NCBI RefSeq assembly: GCF_016907545.1
Contig: NZ_JAFBCD010000001.1
Coordinates: 1,426,001-1,490,000 of the forward strand
Length of the DNA stretch: 64,000 nt
From: Paenarthrobacter ilicis
GTDB lineage: Bacteria > Actinomycetota > Actinomycetes > Actinomycetales > Micrococcaceae
Reading direction: 5' to 3'
A program made the position numbers and the translations under genes. Shown piece by piece: positions 34,447 through 43,601 of this stretch. The number at the start of each line of letters is the position of its first letter. Position 1 is the stretch's first letter. The notes beneath the pieces were generated by a model. The model saw nothing but the letters and a program-made list of their open reading frames with translations, did not search any database and was not told the origin of the DNA.

Positions 34447-35766
34447 CTACTTACCGATCGTCGCGTTCATGGTGGAAGCGAACTGTTCGGGGGTGATCTT
34501 CTTCAGGAAGATCTGGTCCAGGTTCGCCAGCATGGCATCGCCCTGTGCGGGGCTGAGTGCCTGGTCCCAGGACAGTGTGAAGTCCGGGGCGTCCTTGGCC
34601 ATGCCGTACACGTAGGTCAGGAAGTCCTTGTCCGGGGAGGCGGCGAGCTTGTCTTCGATGCCGGTGACCACGGGAACTGCTCCGGAGTCGATCAGGGACT
34701 TGACGTTCTCATCGGTGAACATTCCGTCCTTGACGTACTCAAGGGCGGTCTTCTTCTGGGCGTCGGTGGCCTTGGAGGACACGGACCAGAAGTTGGACGG
34801 GTTGCCAACTACGTTCGCGGGATCGCCCTTGCCGCCTGAAACGGTGGGGAACGGGGTGTAACCGAGCTTGCCGCTCTTGACGAAATCGGCAGCGTCCTTC
34901 TTCATGCCCTGGTAGATCCAGCTGCCCTGCAGGATCATTGCGGCCTTGCCGGTGTAGAGCAGGGCCTGATCGGCGTTGCTGTCAGCGGCAATGGACGAGA
35001 AACCGTTGATGAAGCCACCCGCGTCCACCAGCTCCTGGATCTTGGTCAGGGACTCAATGACGGCTGGATCGGACCAGGCGCCGGGCTTGTTGGCCGCAAT
35101 GTTCGCGAAGACCTCGGGGCCGCCGATGCGGTCCACCAGGTATTCGAGCCACATCAGGTCGGGCCACTTGGACTGGCCGCCCAAGGAGAACGGAGCGATG
35201 CCGGCGGCCTTGAACTTGGGCACCAGTGCCATCAGTTCGTCCCAGGTTTTGGGAGCCTGCACGCCCACCTTCTCAAAGACTTCCTTGTTGAAGTAAAGGA
35301 CAACCGGCTGCACCTTGTTGTTGGGCAGGGCGTAGGTCTTTCCGTCAATCACGCCACTTTCCAGGATGGAGGGAAGGTAGCGGCTCTTCACGTCCGGGTT
35401 CTCGGTGAGGAAGCCGGAAAGATCATCGACTTGCCCGGCATCAACGTAGGACTTCAGCACGCCGCCGCCCCAGCCGTAAACCAGGGTGGGACCCTGGCCG
35501 GCGCCGACGGCGGTGCGGACCTTTGTCTTGTAGGCATCGTTGGCGAAGAAATCGAGCTTGATGGAGGAATCGGGGTGAGCTTTGTTCCAGGAGTCCACGG
35601 ACGCCTGGAAGACGGGCTGGTCACCGCCGGTCAGTCCCCACATGGTTGCTGAATCCGAGGAGGCTCCTGTTCCAGCCGGGCCCGAGGATCCGCATGCTGC
35701 CAGAGAGATGGACAAGACTGCTGCTGAGACGGCCATTCCGGCGGTACGCAACTTCAGGTTATTCAT
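34447..35766 (-). CDS. Sugar-binding lipoprotein of the ABC importer
   Basis: A 439-residue extracellular solute-binding protein (family 1). The signal peptide ends in the lipobox LAAC with the acylated C25. The mature part has the expected two-lobe motifs, for example GKTYALPNN with VVLYFNKEVFEKVG, and the GKAAMILQGSW segment. It captures an oligosaccharide or sugar and delivers it to the two permeases; the ligand cannot be read. It is the first gene of the six-gene operon, transcribed from a good promoter at 35916-35944 with CRP-like and LacI operators. Confidence 0.93.
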   Translation of the reverse strand: MNNLKLRTAGMAVSAAVLSISLAACGSSGPAGTGASSDSATMWGLTGGDQPVFQASVDSWNKAHPDSSIKLDFFANDAYKTKVRTAVGAGQGPTLVYGWGGGVLKSYVDAGQVDDLSGFLTENPDVKSRYLPSILESGVIDGKTYALPNNKVQPVVLYFNKEVFEKVGVQAPKTWDELMALVPKFKAAGIAPFSLGGQSKWPDLMWLEYLVDRIGGPEVFANIAANKPGAWSDPAVIESLTKIQELVDAGGFINGFSSIAADSNADQALLYTGKAAMILQGSWIYQGMKKDAADFVKSGKLGYTPFPTVSGGKGDPANVVGNPSNFWSVSSKATDAQKKTALEYVKDGMFTDENVKSLIDSGAVPVVTGIEDKLAASPDKDFLTYVYGMAKDAPDFTLSWDQALSPAQGDAMLANLDQIFLKKITPEQFASTMNATIGK

Positions 35767-35877
35767 GTGCTGTTTCCATTCGTCTTACGGGCTCGACGCT
35801 GATGGCCCGGTTGCTCGTGTGAAAGCCGCACTTCGGCCAGGAGGGGATCGACGGCGATCGCCGGTTCTTCATGAATT

Positions 35878-35891
35878 TCGAAATGTTTCGA
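35878..35891. promoter_or_regulatory. LacI-type operator 1 (sugar operon)
   Basis: TCGAAA-TG-TTTCGA is a 14-base inverted repeat, part of a longer TTTCGAAA-TG-TTTCGAAA block. It lies just downstream of the -10 of the sugar-operon promoter, where a repressor would block elongation. The same arms recur at 36022-36035. Confidence 0.75.
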
Positions 35892-35915
35892 AACTCCTTT
35901 CGGAAGTGCCCACCT

Positions 35916-35944
35916 AAGCTAGCGGTGACCTACGTCACCGTCAA
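35916..35944 (-). promoter_or_regulatory. Promoter of the sugar ABC operon
   Basis: On the minus strand TTGACG (35939-35944) and TAGCTT (35916-35921) are separated by 17 bases. The predicted start lies near 35909, giving a leader of about 140 bases. Confidence 0.6.
35924..35939. promoter_or_regulatory. CRP/GlxR-type site in the sugar operon promoter
   Basis: GGTGA-CCTACG-TCACC contains GTGA-N6-TCAC with TA in the centre, matching the corynebacterial GlxR consensus core. It lies between the -35 and -10 of the promoter, a position that suggests repression or promoter occlusion. Confidence 0.55.
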
Positions 35945-36021
35945 GTGCCAAAGGGAAACAAATTTGAGCGTTGGCGGTCTCTGTTGACGTGAAATCATCC
36001 GTGCTTCACACTGAACGCAGA

Positions 36022-36035
36022 TCGAAAGTTTTCGA
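36022..36035. promoter_or_regulatory. LacI-type operator 2 (autoregulation)
   Basis: TCGAAA-GT-TTTCGA has the same arms and spacing as the site at 35878. It lies between a possible TTGACG box (35984-35989) and the GTG start of the LacI gene, so the regulator probably controls itself. Confidence 0.75.
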
Positions 36036-36048
36036 AAGAAGGTATGCC

Positions 36049-37113
36049 GTGGCCCTCCCGAACAGGCCCTCCAAGATGACCCTCTCCGCAGTTGCGCAGG
36101 AGGTGGGCGTGTCAGTCCCCACGGTGTCCAAAGTGGTCAACGGGCGTGAGGATGTAGCCGCGTCCACCCGTGCCCGGGTCATGGCCGCATTGGAGCGCAC
36201 GGGCTACCAATCACCCCTGCAGCGCAAGGGCAATCCGGGCAAGCGCGCTGTGGAAGCCGTCTTCGATTCCTTGAATTCTGCCTACAACATGGAGGTACTC
36301 AACGGCGTCATGGAGCAGGCAAATGCCTCCGGCATGGAGGTGATCCTCTCCGTGACGGGGCTGCAGTCGCCTCCCCGGCTTGGCCCGGAAGAGCGCGCCC
36401 AGCGGATGATTGATGAGGGACGCAGCGGAATGATTGTTGTGACCTCAGCGTTCGGGGCAGCCCAGCTCGAAGCATTCCAGCGCCGCCGGATTCCCATCGT
36501 GGTGATTGATCCGCTCAACCCGCCACCGGCCAACCTCTTCAGCGTCGGGGCCAGCAACTGGGCCGGAGGCAAGGCCGCTGCCATGCATTTGCTGGAGTTG
36601 GGCCACCGCCGGATCGCCTACATCGGCGGACCCGAGACCGCAGAATGCAGCCAGGCCCGGCTCCACGGCTACATGGCTGCGCTCATGGCCGAGGGCATCA
36701 CTGTGGAGCACGAGTACGTGTCGGCTGGCAAGTTCCGGCCGGAAAATGGTGCTGCCGCCTTCAAGGCTTTGTTGGCTTTGGAAGATCCGCCCACGGCAAT
36801 TTTCGCCGGCAGTGACAGCATCGCCCTGGGGGTCCTGGCCGAGGCGCGGCGACAGGACGTTCGGATCCCGGAAGAGATGAGCCTGGTGGGATTCGACGGC
36901 ACGTACCAGGCGGAGGAATCCATCCCTCCACTGACATCGGTGAGCCAGCCTCTTCAGGAAATTGGCCGGTCCGCGCTGAACTTCATCCTGCGCCAGCTGG
37001 AGGGGGAGGAAATTGACTCCCGGCGGATGGAACTGGCCACGCACCTGGTGGTCCGTGAGTCCACGGCGCCCCCACGCACCCAGGCCCGGGTTCCCAGCGC
37101 TCACTCCGCCTAG
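36049..37113 (+). CDS. LacI-family transcriptional regulator
   Basis: A 354-residue repressor. The N-terminal helix-turn-helix and hinge helix (MTLSAVAQEVGVSVPTVSKVVNGREDVAASTRARV) are followed by the periplasmic-binding-protein-like effector domain (GMIVVTS, HLLELGHRRIAYIGGP, TAIFAGSDSIALGVL, VGFDGTYQAEESIPPLTSV). It is divergent from the sugar ABC operon, with matched operators at 35878 and 36022. GTG 36049 is chosen: GAAGG lies seven bases upstream and the DNA-binding domain begins soon after; ATG 36076 is an alternative, and the frame to 35971 is unsupported. The inducer is probably the sugar or a keto derivative. Confidence 0.92.
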   Translation: MALPNRPSKMTLSAVAQEVGVSVPTVSKVVNGREDVAASTRARVMAALERTGYQSPLQRKGNPGKRAVEAVFDSLNSAYNMEVLNGVMEQANASGMEVILSVTGLQSPPRLGPEERAQRMIDEGRSGMIVVTSAFGAAQLEAFQRRRIPIVVIDPLNPPPANLFSVGASNWAGGKAAAMHLLELGHRRIAYIGGPETAECSQARLHGYMAALMAEGITVEHEYVSAGKFRPENGAAAFKALLALEDPPTAIFAGSDSIALGVLAEARRQDVRIPEEMSLVGFDGTYQAEESIPPLTSVSQPLQEIGRSALNFILRQLEGEEIDSRRMELATHLVVRESTAPPRTQARVPSAHSA

Positions 37114-37169
37114 AACCACAGGAGGTTTTCCACTTACCCGCGGCTCCGGTCGCAGTGGCAGCATGTGGC

Positions 37170-37178
37170 TGGGATACT
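37170..37178 (+). promoter_or_regulatory. Extended -10 promoter of dxr
   Basis: TGG-GATACT ends six bases before the dxr ATG; no ribosome binding site fits between. Transcription would begin at the A of the start codon. Confidence 0.45.
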
Positions 37179-37184
37179 TAAGCA

Positions 37185-38369
37185 ATGCAGCCGCGCAAGA
37201 TCGTCATCCTCGGGTCCACCGGTTCCATCGGCACACAGGCGATCGACGTCGTCGACGCCGCCCCGCACCGCTTCGAAGTGGTTGCGCTGAGCGCTGGTGG
37301 CGGAAACCTGCCGCTGCTGGCGCGCCAAGCCGTCCATACCCGGGCGCAGGCCGTGGGAATTGCGGGCGGTGATCCGGCTGCACTGAGGGAACTCATTGAC
37401 GCCGCTGCATCTTCTGCCGGCGTGTCCGGCTACTCGCCGGAAATTGTTGCTGGTCCGGACGCCTCCACGCACATAGCTGCCATCGAGTGCGATGTGATCC
37501 TCAACGGCATCACTGGTTCCATCGGCCTGGCACCCACGCTGGCCGCGCTGGGGACCGGAGCCACGCTCGCCTTGGCCAACAAGGAATCACTGATTGTTGG
37601 CGGCGCGCTGGTCAAAGCTGCCGCACGCCCCGGCCAAATAGTGCCCGTGGACTCGGAACACTCCGCCATTGCCCAATGCCTGCGGTCAGGGACGGAGCAG
37701 GAGGTCGACAAACTGATCCTCACCGCCTCCGGCGGCCCGTTCAGGGGCCGGTCCCGCGACGAACTGCACCACGTGACGCCCCGGGAAGCCCTGGCACACC
37801 CCACCTGGGACATGGGTCTGATGGTCACCACCAACTCGGCCAGCCTGGTCAACAAGGGCTTGGAAGTCATCGAAGCACACCTGTTGTTCGATGTTCCCCT
37901 GGACCGGATCGACGTGGTGGTCCACCCGCAGTCGGTGGTCCACTCCATGGTCCAGTTCGTGGACGGATCCATTATTGCCCAGGCCTCGCCTCCGGACATG
38001 CGGCTGCCCATCGCCTTGGGCCTGGGGTGGCCGGACAGGGTTCCCCACGCCGCCACGCCGTGCGACTGGACCCAGGCAACCAGCTGGACGTTCGAACCCC
38101 TGGACGCCGTGGCTTTCCCTGCGGTGGGGCTTGCCAAGGATGCCGCAAAGCAGGGGAGTACCTTCCCGGCCGTGTTCAACGCCGCCAACGAGGAAGCCGT
38201 CCAGGCCTTCCATGCCGGCCGCATACGTTTCACGGACATCGTGGACACCGTGGAGTCCGTCCTCAGCGAACATTCAGGTTCTTCCGAGCTGACGGTGGAG
38301 TCGGTGCTGGATGCTGAGGCGTGGGCACGAGCCCGCACGCATGATCATTTATCCAGCAGCCCCCAGTAG
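37185..38369 (+). CDS. dxr: 1-deoxy-D-xylulose 5-phosphate reductoisomerase
   Basis: A cytosolic enzyme of the MEP isoprenoid pathway, converting DXP to MEP with NADPH. The 394-residue protein has the NADPH motif GSTGSIG (10-16), LANKES, the metal-binding VDSEHSAI and TASGGPFRG substrate region, and NAANEEAV. It has the full family length. The ATG at 37185 lacks a ribosome site and lies six bases after an extended -10 box, so the message is probably leaderless. The cluster dxr-M50 protease-ispG is conserved in actinobacteria. Confidence 0.96.
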   Translation: MQPRKIVILGSTGSIGTQAIDVVDAAPHRFEVVALSAGGGNLPLLARQAVHTRAQAVGIAGGDPAALRELIDAAASSAGVSGYSPEIVAGPDASTHIAAIECDVILNGITGSIGLAPTLAALGTGATLALANKESLIVGGALVKAAARPGQIVPVDSEHSAIAQCLRSGTEQEVDKLILTASGGPFRGRSRDELHHVTPREALAHPTWDMGLMVTTNSASLVNKGLEVIEAHLLFDVPLDRIDVVVHPQSVVHSMVQFVDGSIIAQASPPDMRLPIALGLGWPDRVPHAATPCDWTQATSWTFEPLDAVAFPAVGLAKDAAKQGSTFPAVFNAANEEAVQAFHAGRIRFTDIVDTVESVLSEHSGSSELTVESVLDAEAWARARTHDHLSSSPQ

Positions 38370-38399
38370 AGCCAACCTTACGGAAGCAGTCCCACCGGC

Positions 38400-39731
38400 A
38401 TGAGTCCCGTCCTTCTTTTCATTCTCGGAGTTGTCTTCGTCGCCATCGGCGTCGCGGTCTCCATTGCCTTGCACGAGGTCGGTCACCTGGTGCCCGCGAA
38501 ACTCTTCAAGGTCCGTGTCACCAAGTACATGATCGGCTTTGGACCCACTCTCTGGTCCAGGAAAAAGGGTGAGACGGAGTACGGATTCAAAGCGCTGCCA
38601 TTGGGCGGTTACGTATCCATGATTGGCATGTACCCGCCCAACAAGAATGACGGTTCAGTCCGTCCTTCCAGCACGGGAATGTTCCAAACGCTGGCCACCG
38701 AGGCGCGCTCCATGGCGCACGAGGAAGTTGGTCCCGAGGACGGGAACCGGGTCTTCTACAAGCTGCCGGTATGGAAAAAGATCATTGTTATGCTGGGCGG
38801 TCCCGCCATGAACATGCTGATTGGCTTGATCCTGCTGGCCGTGCTCGTGATGGGCTTCGGGGTGGCCACGGCCACCACCACCATCTCCGACGTCTCCAAA
38901 TGCCAGGTGGCGGCGGGGGAGAGCGTGGATCCCAACTCGGCCGATTGCAAGCTGACGCCGGCTGCCGCGGCAGGGTTGCAACCCAACGACACCATCACTT
39001 CCTTTGACGGGAAACCCGTTACCAACTGGGACGAACTCACAGGGTGGATCCGCTCCTCAGCGGGCAAAGACGTGCCCATCACGGTGGAACGCAACGGAAA
39101 CACTGTCCAAACCACCGTCACTCCGGTACTCACCTCACGGCCCGTCGCCGGGCCGGACGGCAGGCCGGAGCAGGATGCCAACGGAGTCTTGAAGTATCAG
39201 GAAGTCGGTTTCCTGGGGATCGGTCCGCAAAGCGCCCTGGTTCCGCAACCGGCGTCGGCCGTGCTGCCCATGGCCGGTGAGAACATCAAGCAGATCGCGG
39301 GAGTGATCTTCAACCTTCCTGCACGCGTGGTTGGTGTGGCGAAGGCGGCGTTCAGTGAAGAACCCCGCGATCCCAACGGGCCCATCAGCGTGGTGGGCGT
39401 CGGACGGGTTGCCGGGGAAGTGGCGGCCATGGAACAAGTACCGCTGCAGGCCCGCATCGGCACCCTGGTGGGATTGCTTGCCGGCCTGAACTTCGCCCTG
39501 GCCATCTTCAACCTCATCCCGCTGCTCCCACTCGATGGTGGCCACGTGGCCGGTGCACTCTATGAGGGGGTCCGCCGGCAATTCGCCAGGCTGCGCGGGA
39601 AGCCGGACCCGGGATCGTTCGACATCGCCAAGCTGCTGCCCGTCACCTACGTGGTGGCGGCACTGCTGATGGCCATGGGTGCACTCTTGATCTACGCGGA
39701 CATCGTCAAGCCCGTGAACATCTTTGGCTGA
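38400..39731 (+). CDS. Site-2 membrane protease (RseP/Rip1 type)
   Basis: An M50 zinc metalloprotease of 443 residues. The catalytic HEVGH is in the first helix (H25, E26, H29) and the second metal motif is LDGGHVAG near residue 380. A PDZ domain in between (about 190-260, with DSVDPNSADCKL-like insertion and LQPNDTITSFDGKPV) gates substrates. Homologues cleave anti-sigma factors and other membrane proteins; M. tuberculosis Rip1 is the reference. It lies between dxr and ispG, a conserved arrangement, with a 30-base gap after dxr. Confidence 0.94.
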   Translation: MSPVLLFILGVVFVAIGVAVSIALHEVGHLVPAKLFKVRVTKYMIGFGPTLWSRKKGETEYGFKALPLGGYVSMIGMYPPNKNDGSVRPSSTGMFQTLATEARSMAHEEVGPEDGNRVFYKLPVWKKIIVMLGGPAMNMLIGLILLAVLVMGFGVATATTTISDVSKCQVAAGESVDPNSADCKLTPAAAAGLQPNDTITSFDGKPVTNWDELTGWIRSSAGKDVPITVERNGNTVQTTVTPVLTSRPVAGPDGRPEQDANGVLKYQEVGFLGIGPQSALVPQPASAVLPMAGENIKQIAGVIFNLPARVVGVAKAAFSEEPRDPNGPISVVGVGRVAGEVAAMEQVPLQARIGTLVGLLAGLNFALAIFNLIPLLPLDGGHVAGALYEGVRRQFARLRGKPDPGSFDIAKLLPVTYVVAALLMAMGALLIYADIVKPVNIFG

Positions 39732-39783
39732 GTTGTGAACGCCAACGCCCGGCCCGTGCGCATCATTGCCCGAACTGTGGGGA

Positions 39784-39789
39784 TAGGCT
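39784..39789 (+). promoter_or_regulatory. -10 box close to the YciI gene start
   Basis: TAGGCT ends six bases before ATG 39796, with no ribosome binding site and no convincing -35. Same geometry as dxr, truB and the deaminase gene. Confidence 0.35.
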
Positions 39790-39795
39790 AGCACC

Positions 39796-40089
39796 ATGAC
39801 TGTTTTCGCTGTTGAGTACGTTTACGCCGCCGATTCCGGCGACCTCCGCGATCAAACCCGAGCATCGCACCGCGCCTGGCTTGCCGACCTGGCCGAGCAA
39901 GGCACCCTTCTGGCCAGCGGCCCCTACGGCGACGGTGCGGGCGCCCTGCTGATCTTCACCGCTGCAGACGAAGCCGCACTCACCGCCGTCCTCAAGCAGG
40001 ACCCGTTCGCTGAAGCCGGTGTCATTGCCGGAATACGCACCACGGAATGGTCGCCGATCATCGGCGTCCTGGCTGCCCACGCGTCCTGA
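39796..40089 (+). CDS. YciI-family protein
   Basis: A 97-residue ferredoxin-like-fold protein. SHRAWLADLAEQGTLLASGP contains the conserved His of the YciI active-site pocket, and DPFAEAGVIA matches the family's DPF-x-x-G motif. Function is unknown for this branch; some YciI relatives are small dehydrochlorinase- or sensor-like enzymes. It sits between the site-2 protease and ispG without a visible ribosome site. Confidence 0.88.
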   Translation: MTVFAVEYVYAADSGDLRDQTRASHRAWLADLAEQGTLLASGPYGDGAGALLIFTAADEAALTAVLKQDPFAEAGVIAGIRTTEWSPIIGVLAAHAS

Positions 40090-40137
40090 TCAGGGCGATC
40101 TTCACCACACCGATCCACCCCAACCCAAGGAGTCCAC

Positions 40138-41304
40138 GTGACCTCGGTCAGCCTGGGAATGCCAGCAGCCCCACCCCCCGTCCTTGCCCCGCGGCGCAAA
40201 ACGCGGCAGATCAAGGTTGGATCGGTAGGAGTCGGTTCCGATTCCCCCATCAGCGTGCAGTCGATGACCACCACGCCCACCACGGACATCAACGCCACCC
40301 TTCAGCAGATCGCGGAGCTCACAGCGTCAGGTTGTGACATTGTCCGCGTGGCGTGCCCGTCGGCCGATGATGCCGAGGCGTTGCCCATCATCGCCCGTAA
40401 ATCGCAGATCCCGGTGATCGCGGACATCCACTTCCAGCCCAAGTACGTCTTTGCTGCCATTGAGGCAGGCTGCGCGGCGGTTCGTGTGAACCCGGGCAAC
40501 ATCCGCAAATTCGATGACCAGGTCAAGGAAATCGCTGCAGCAGCAAAGGACCACGGCACGTCCATCCGCATCGGCGTCAATGCCGGTTCGCTGGAGCCGG
40601 GCATCATGAAGAAGTACGGCAAGGCCACTCCGGAGGCCTTGGTGGAGTCGGCGGTCTGGGAAGCTTCGCTCTTTGAGGAACATGGCTTCCACGACTTCAA
40701 GATTTCCGTCAAGCATAATGACCCCGTCATCATGGTGGCTGCCTACGAACTGCTTGCTGAACAGGGCGACTGGCCCCTGCACCTGGGTGTCACCGAGGCC
40801 GGCCCCGCTTTCCAAGGCACCATCAAGTCCGCAACGGCTTTCGGAGCGCTCCTGTCCCGCGGCATTGGCGACACTATCCGGGTTTCCCTTTCCGCCCCTC
40901 CGGTGGAAGAAATCAAGGTGGGCAACCAGATCCTGCAGTCCTTGAACCTGCGTCCGCGCAAGCTTGAGATCGTGTCCTGCCCGTCGTGTGGCCGTGCCCA
41001 GGTGGATGTGTACACGCTTGCGGAACAGGTCACGGCGGGTTTGGAGGGAATGGAGATTCCCCTTCGCGTCGCCGTCATGGGTTGTGTGGTCAACGGACCC
41101 GGCGAGGCCCGTGAAGCGGACCTTGGTGTGGCGTCAGGCAACGGCAAGGGCCAGATTTTTGTGAAGGGCGAGGTCATCAAGACCGTGCCTGAAAGCGAAA
41201 TTGTTGAGACACTGATCGAAGAGGCCATGCGCATCGCCGAAGAGATGGGGGAGGCCGATGGCGAAGATGCTGTCAAGGGTAGCCCCGTGGTTAGCGTCTC
41301 GTAA
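40138..41304 (+). CDS. ispG: 4-hydroxy-3-methylbut-2-enyl-diphosphate synthase (flavodoxin/ferredoxin)
   Basis: An iron-sulfur enzyme of the MEP pathway converting MEcPP to HMBPP. The 388-residue protein has VQSMTTTPT, the DIHF barrel strand, NPGN, and the C-terminal [4Fe-4S] ligands in CPSCGR and [11 protein letters not shown] (two Cys plus one Cys, and the Glu). It starts at GTG 40138 after CCAAGGAGTCCAC. The 3' end overlaps the GNAT gene by 47 bases in another frame. Confidence 0.96.
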   Translation: MTSVSLGMPAAPPPVLAPRRKTRQIKVGSVGVGSDSPISVQSMTTTPTTDINATLQQIAELTASGCDIVRVACPSADDAEALPIIARKSQIPVIADIHFQPKYVFAAIEAGCAAVRVNPGNIRKFDDQVKEIAAAAKDHGTSIRIGVNAGSLEPGIMKKYGKATPEALVESAVWEASLFEEHGFHDFKISVKHNDPVIMVAAYELLAEQGDWPLHLGVTEAGPAFQGTIKSATAFGALLSRGIGDTIRVSLSAPPVEEIKVGNQILQSLNLRPRKLEIVSCPSCGRAQVDVYTLAEQVTAGLEGMEIPLRVAVMGCVVNGPGEAREADLGVASGNGKGQIFVKGEVIKTVPESEIVETLIEEAMRIAEEMGEADGEDAVKGSPVVSVS

Positions 41305-42145
41305 CCAGGACGGCTTGGGAGTCAGGGTGCTCGGCAATGCCGACACCCTGGCTCTTCGCGAGCTTGCACGCCAGGACGTTGTAGCCAACGTTTTCATCCT
41401 GGCGCACCTGGAAAGTTCCGGCACCGCCGCTCCCACCAGTGGCGGCGCCAGCGTGTTCGGCGTTTTCGACGGCGGCACGCTGGTGGGTGCCTGCTGGGCG
41501 GGCGCCAACCTTGTGCCGGTGCAGCTGGACCCCTCGCTGGTGGACTGCGTGGCCTTCGCAGCGCATCAGACCGGGCGCCGTTTTGCGTCCATCTTTGGTC
41601 CCTCGGAAACCGTGTTGGCCCTCCATTCCCGCTTTGAGGAACTGGGTCACGCGGCCCATGAGGTGCGGTCCCAACAGCCACTGCTCACAATCTCAGGAAC
41701 CCCTTCGATAGACGCCAACCCCTCCCTGTCTTTCGGGCGGATGGCCGACTTTGACCGCATCCTTCCGGCCTGCGCCGCCATGTTCGAAGAGGAAGTGGGC
41801 TATTCCCCGTTCCTGGGCGGCCAGGAGTTCTACAGCAAACGCGTGGCGGGCCTCATCCGGCAGGGTCATTCGCTGGTGCACATCGATGCCTCAGGCACGG
41901 TGGTCTTCAAGGCCGAGCTTGGGGCGGTGACAGCCGACGTCACCCAGGTGCAGGGCGTGTGGATGAACCCGGAGCTCCGTGGACGTGGCCACAGCGCCGG
42001 TTACATGGCCGCCGTCGTCAACCTCTCCCGGACGTTCGCTCCGGTGACCAGCCTGTACGTCAATGACTACAACGCCAAGGCCCGCGCCACCTATGAACGT
42101 GTGGGCTTCCAGCAAGTGGGAATGTTCGCCACCGTCCTTTTCTAA
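41258..42145 (+). CDS. GNAT-family N-acetyltransferase (DUF4081 type)
   Basis: A 295-residue two-domain protein. The N-terminal part ([12 protein letters not shown] and following) matches the DUF4081 region, and the C-terminal GNAT domain has the acetyl-CoA loop [16 protein letters not shown] and the closing [20 protein letters not shown]. This actinobacterial protein regularly follows ispG; its substrate is unknown. ATG 41258 lies inside ispG and is preceded by GGGGGAGG, a good site; GTG 41327 is a possible later start. The overlap suggests coupling to ispG. Confidence 0.86.
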   Translation: MAKMLSRVAPWLASRNQDGLGVRVLGNADTLALRELARQDVVANVFILAHLESSGTAAPTSGGASVFGVFDGGTLVGACWAGANLVPVQLDPSLVDCVAFAAHQTGRRFASIFGPSETVLALHSRFEELGHAAHEVRSQQPLLTISGTPSIDANPSLSFGRMADFDRILPACAAMFEEEVGYSPFLGGQEFYSKRVAGLIRQGHSLVHIDASGTVVFKAELGAVTADVTQVQGVWMNPELRGRGHSAGYMAAVVNLSRTFAPVTSLYVNDYNAKARATYERVGFQQVGMFATVLF

Positions 42146-42223
42146 AGTCGATGGGGAATCCAGTATTCTTGTCCGTGTTGGCGACCGCCACCACCGGAAC
42201 ACTCGACTCCATTGGGGAAACGA

Positions 42224-42955
42224 ATGAACAAGAATATGCTGCGCGGTTTCGCCGTGTCAGGGCTGCTGGTCATGGGTCTTACTGCTTGCGGTGGCTCCGG
42301 CTCCTCCACGGATGCCGCTCCCTCAGCCGCAAGTGAGGCACCCTCTCCGACGCCCACTGCGGCCAAGCAGTACACGTCGGCTGAACTTACGGACCTGGTC
42401 AAGCAGATCAAGCCTGCTGACGGCACGGAACTGACCGTTACCACCATTGATGATGTTGCGGCCCAGGCCGATCCACTCAAGAAACTCATGGGCTCCATGA
42501 ACATCGAACCGGCCGAGTGCAAGGATTTGGCCATGTCCGGCGCCTCGCAATCGATTGAAGGCTCCACCGGCGCCACTGGCGCCAAAGTTGATACCGCTAC
42601 CGGCAGTGTCTCCAGCGTGGCTTTGGTATCCGGCGTCCCGGCAGAAACCCTTCAGAAGAACCTCAAGGGCAGCGAGTCCCAGATCGCCACGTGCTCCACC
42701 ATGAAGATGACCATGGGCGGCACCGCCATGACCGTGAACACCGAGAAGGTTGATGGAATCGGATCCGTCCCGGGCACTGTGGGGCTCAAAACCACCATGA
42801 CCCTTCCAGACGGTCAGACCCAATCCACCGTGTCGGCCTTTGCTGTCAAGGGTGGCGTGCTGATCTCCGCGACGGCATCGGGCCCGAACGCCGCGGCAGA
42901 CGGCGCAGCCGCCGCCGGAACCCTGATGGACCAGGCAGCAGCACTGGTCAAGTAG
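42224..42955 (+). CDS. Putative secreted lipoprotein, function unknown
   Basis: A 243-residue product with a signal peptide and the lipobox LTAC (C22), then a Ser/Ala/Pro-rich linker. The outer domain of about 190 residues contains two Cys (AECKDLAMSG and ATCSTMKMTM) that could be a disulfide. I do not recognise the domain; the layout resembles actinobacterial PknH-sensor-like or LpqN-like lipoproteins, but this is only a structural impression. ATG 42224 has GGGGAAACG upstream; the in-frame TTG at 42212 is less likely. A TATTCT-like -10 lies at 42164-42169. Confidence 0.78.
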   Translation: MNKNMLRGFAVSGLLVMGLTACGGSGSSTDAAPSAASEAPSPTPTAAKQYTSAELTDLVKQIKPADGTELTVTTIDDVAAQADPLKKLMGSMNIEPAECKDLAMSGASQSIEGSTGATGAKVDTATGSVSSVALVSGVPAETLQKNLKGSESQIATCSTMKMTMGGTAMTVNTEKVDGIGSVPGTVGLKTTMTLPDGQTQSTVSAFAVKGGVLISATASGPNAAADGAAAAGTLMDQAAALVK

Positions 42956-42980
42956 CCCTCACCGGCCCCCAAAGGCGCCG

Positions 42981-43601
42981 TCAGGTGGTGGCTCCCGGGC
43001 CGTCCAGTTCCCCCGTGAGGTAGCGCTGGATGGTGGGGGCCACCATCCTGATCACGTCATCCTGCGCTGCGCCGGCCAGCGGCTCAAGTTTGATGACGTA
43101 GCGGACCAGCACCAGGCCGATGACCTGGCTGGCCACCAGGTTGCTTCGGAGGCGCAGTTCTTCGGGCGTGCCCGGCAAGCCTGCAACCACCCTGGACAAG
43201 ATGACCCGGTTGACCATTTCGCGCAGCAGGGCTGTCTTGGCGGTTGATCCGAGGGTCCCCCTGGCAAAAGCCACCAGGCCGTGCTGTGCAGGTCCCTCCC
43301 AGAGCCGCAGGATGGCCCTGACAATCGCTTCGGCACGGTGCTCCGGCAGGGTGGTTTCGACGCCGGACAGCACCTCCGCGGGATTGGCCGGTAAGGCGAC
43401 GCTGGCGGCGAACAGCTCGTCCTTGCCAGCGAAGAAGTGGTGCACCATGGCCGGGTCTACTCCCGCGTCCCGGGCCACCTGCCGCAGGCTGGTCCCTTCG
43501 AACCCGTGCTCGGCAAAGAGCGTGCGGGCGGCGTCCAGTATGGCCTCGCGTGAATGGTCGCCGGCGGTTCGCCTGCCTCGCTTGGCGGACGGCAGGCTCA
43601 C
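42981..43601 (-). CDS. TetR-family regulator of the ABC-2 exporter
   Basis: A 206-residue repressor: helix-turn-helix residues about 15-62 (SREAILDAARTLFAEHGFEGTSLRQVARDAG in two parts, then MVHHFFAGKDELF) and a ligand-binding C terminus. GTG 43601 is fixed by the GTGA overlap with the permease stop. It is the last gene of a three-gene operon with its ATPase and permease, so it is likely feedback control of the exporter; the perfect palindrome at 45132-45155 is the natural operator. Confidence 0.9.
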   Translation of the reverse strand: MSLPSAKRGRRTAGDHSREAILDAARTLFAEHGFEGTSLRQVARDAGVDPAMVHHFFAGKDELFAASVALPANPAEVLSGVETTLPEHRAEAIVRAILRLWEGPAQHGLVAFARGTLGSTAKTALLREMVNRVILSRVVAGLPGTPEELRLRSNLVASQVIGLVLVRYVIKLEPLAGAAQDDVIRMVAPTIQRYLTGELDGPGATT

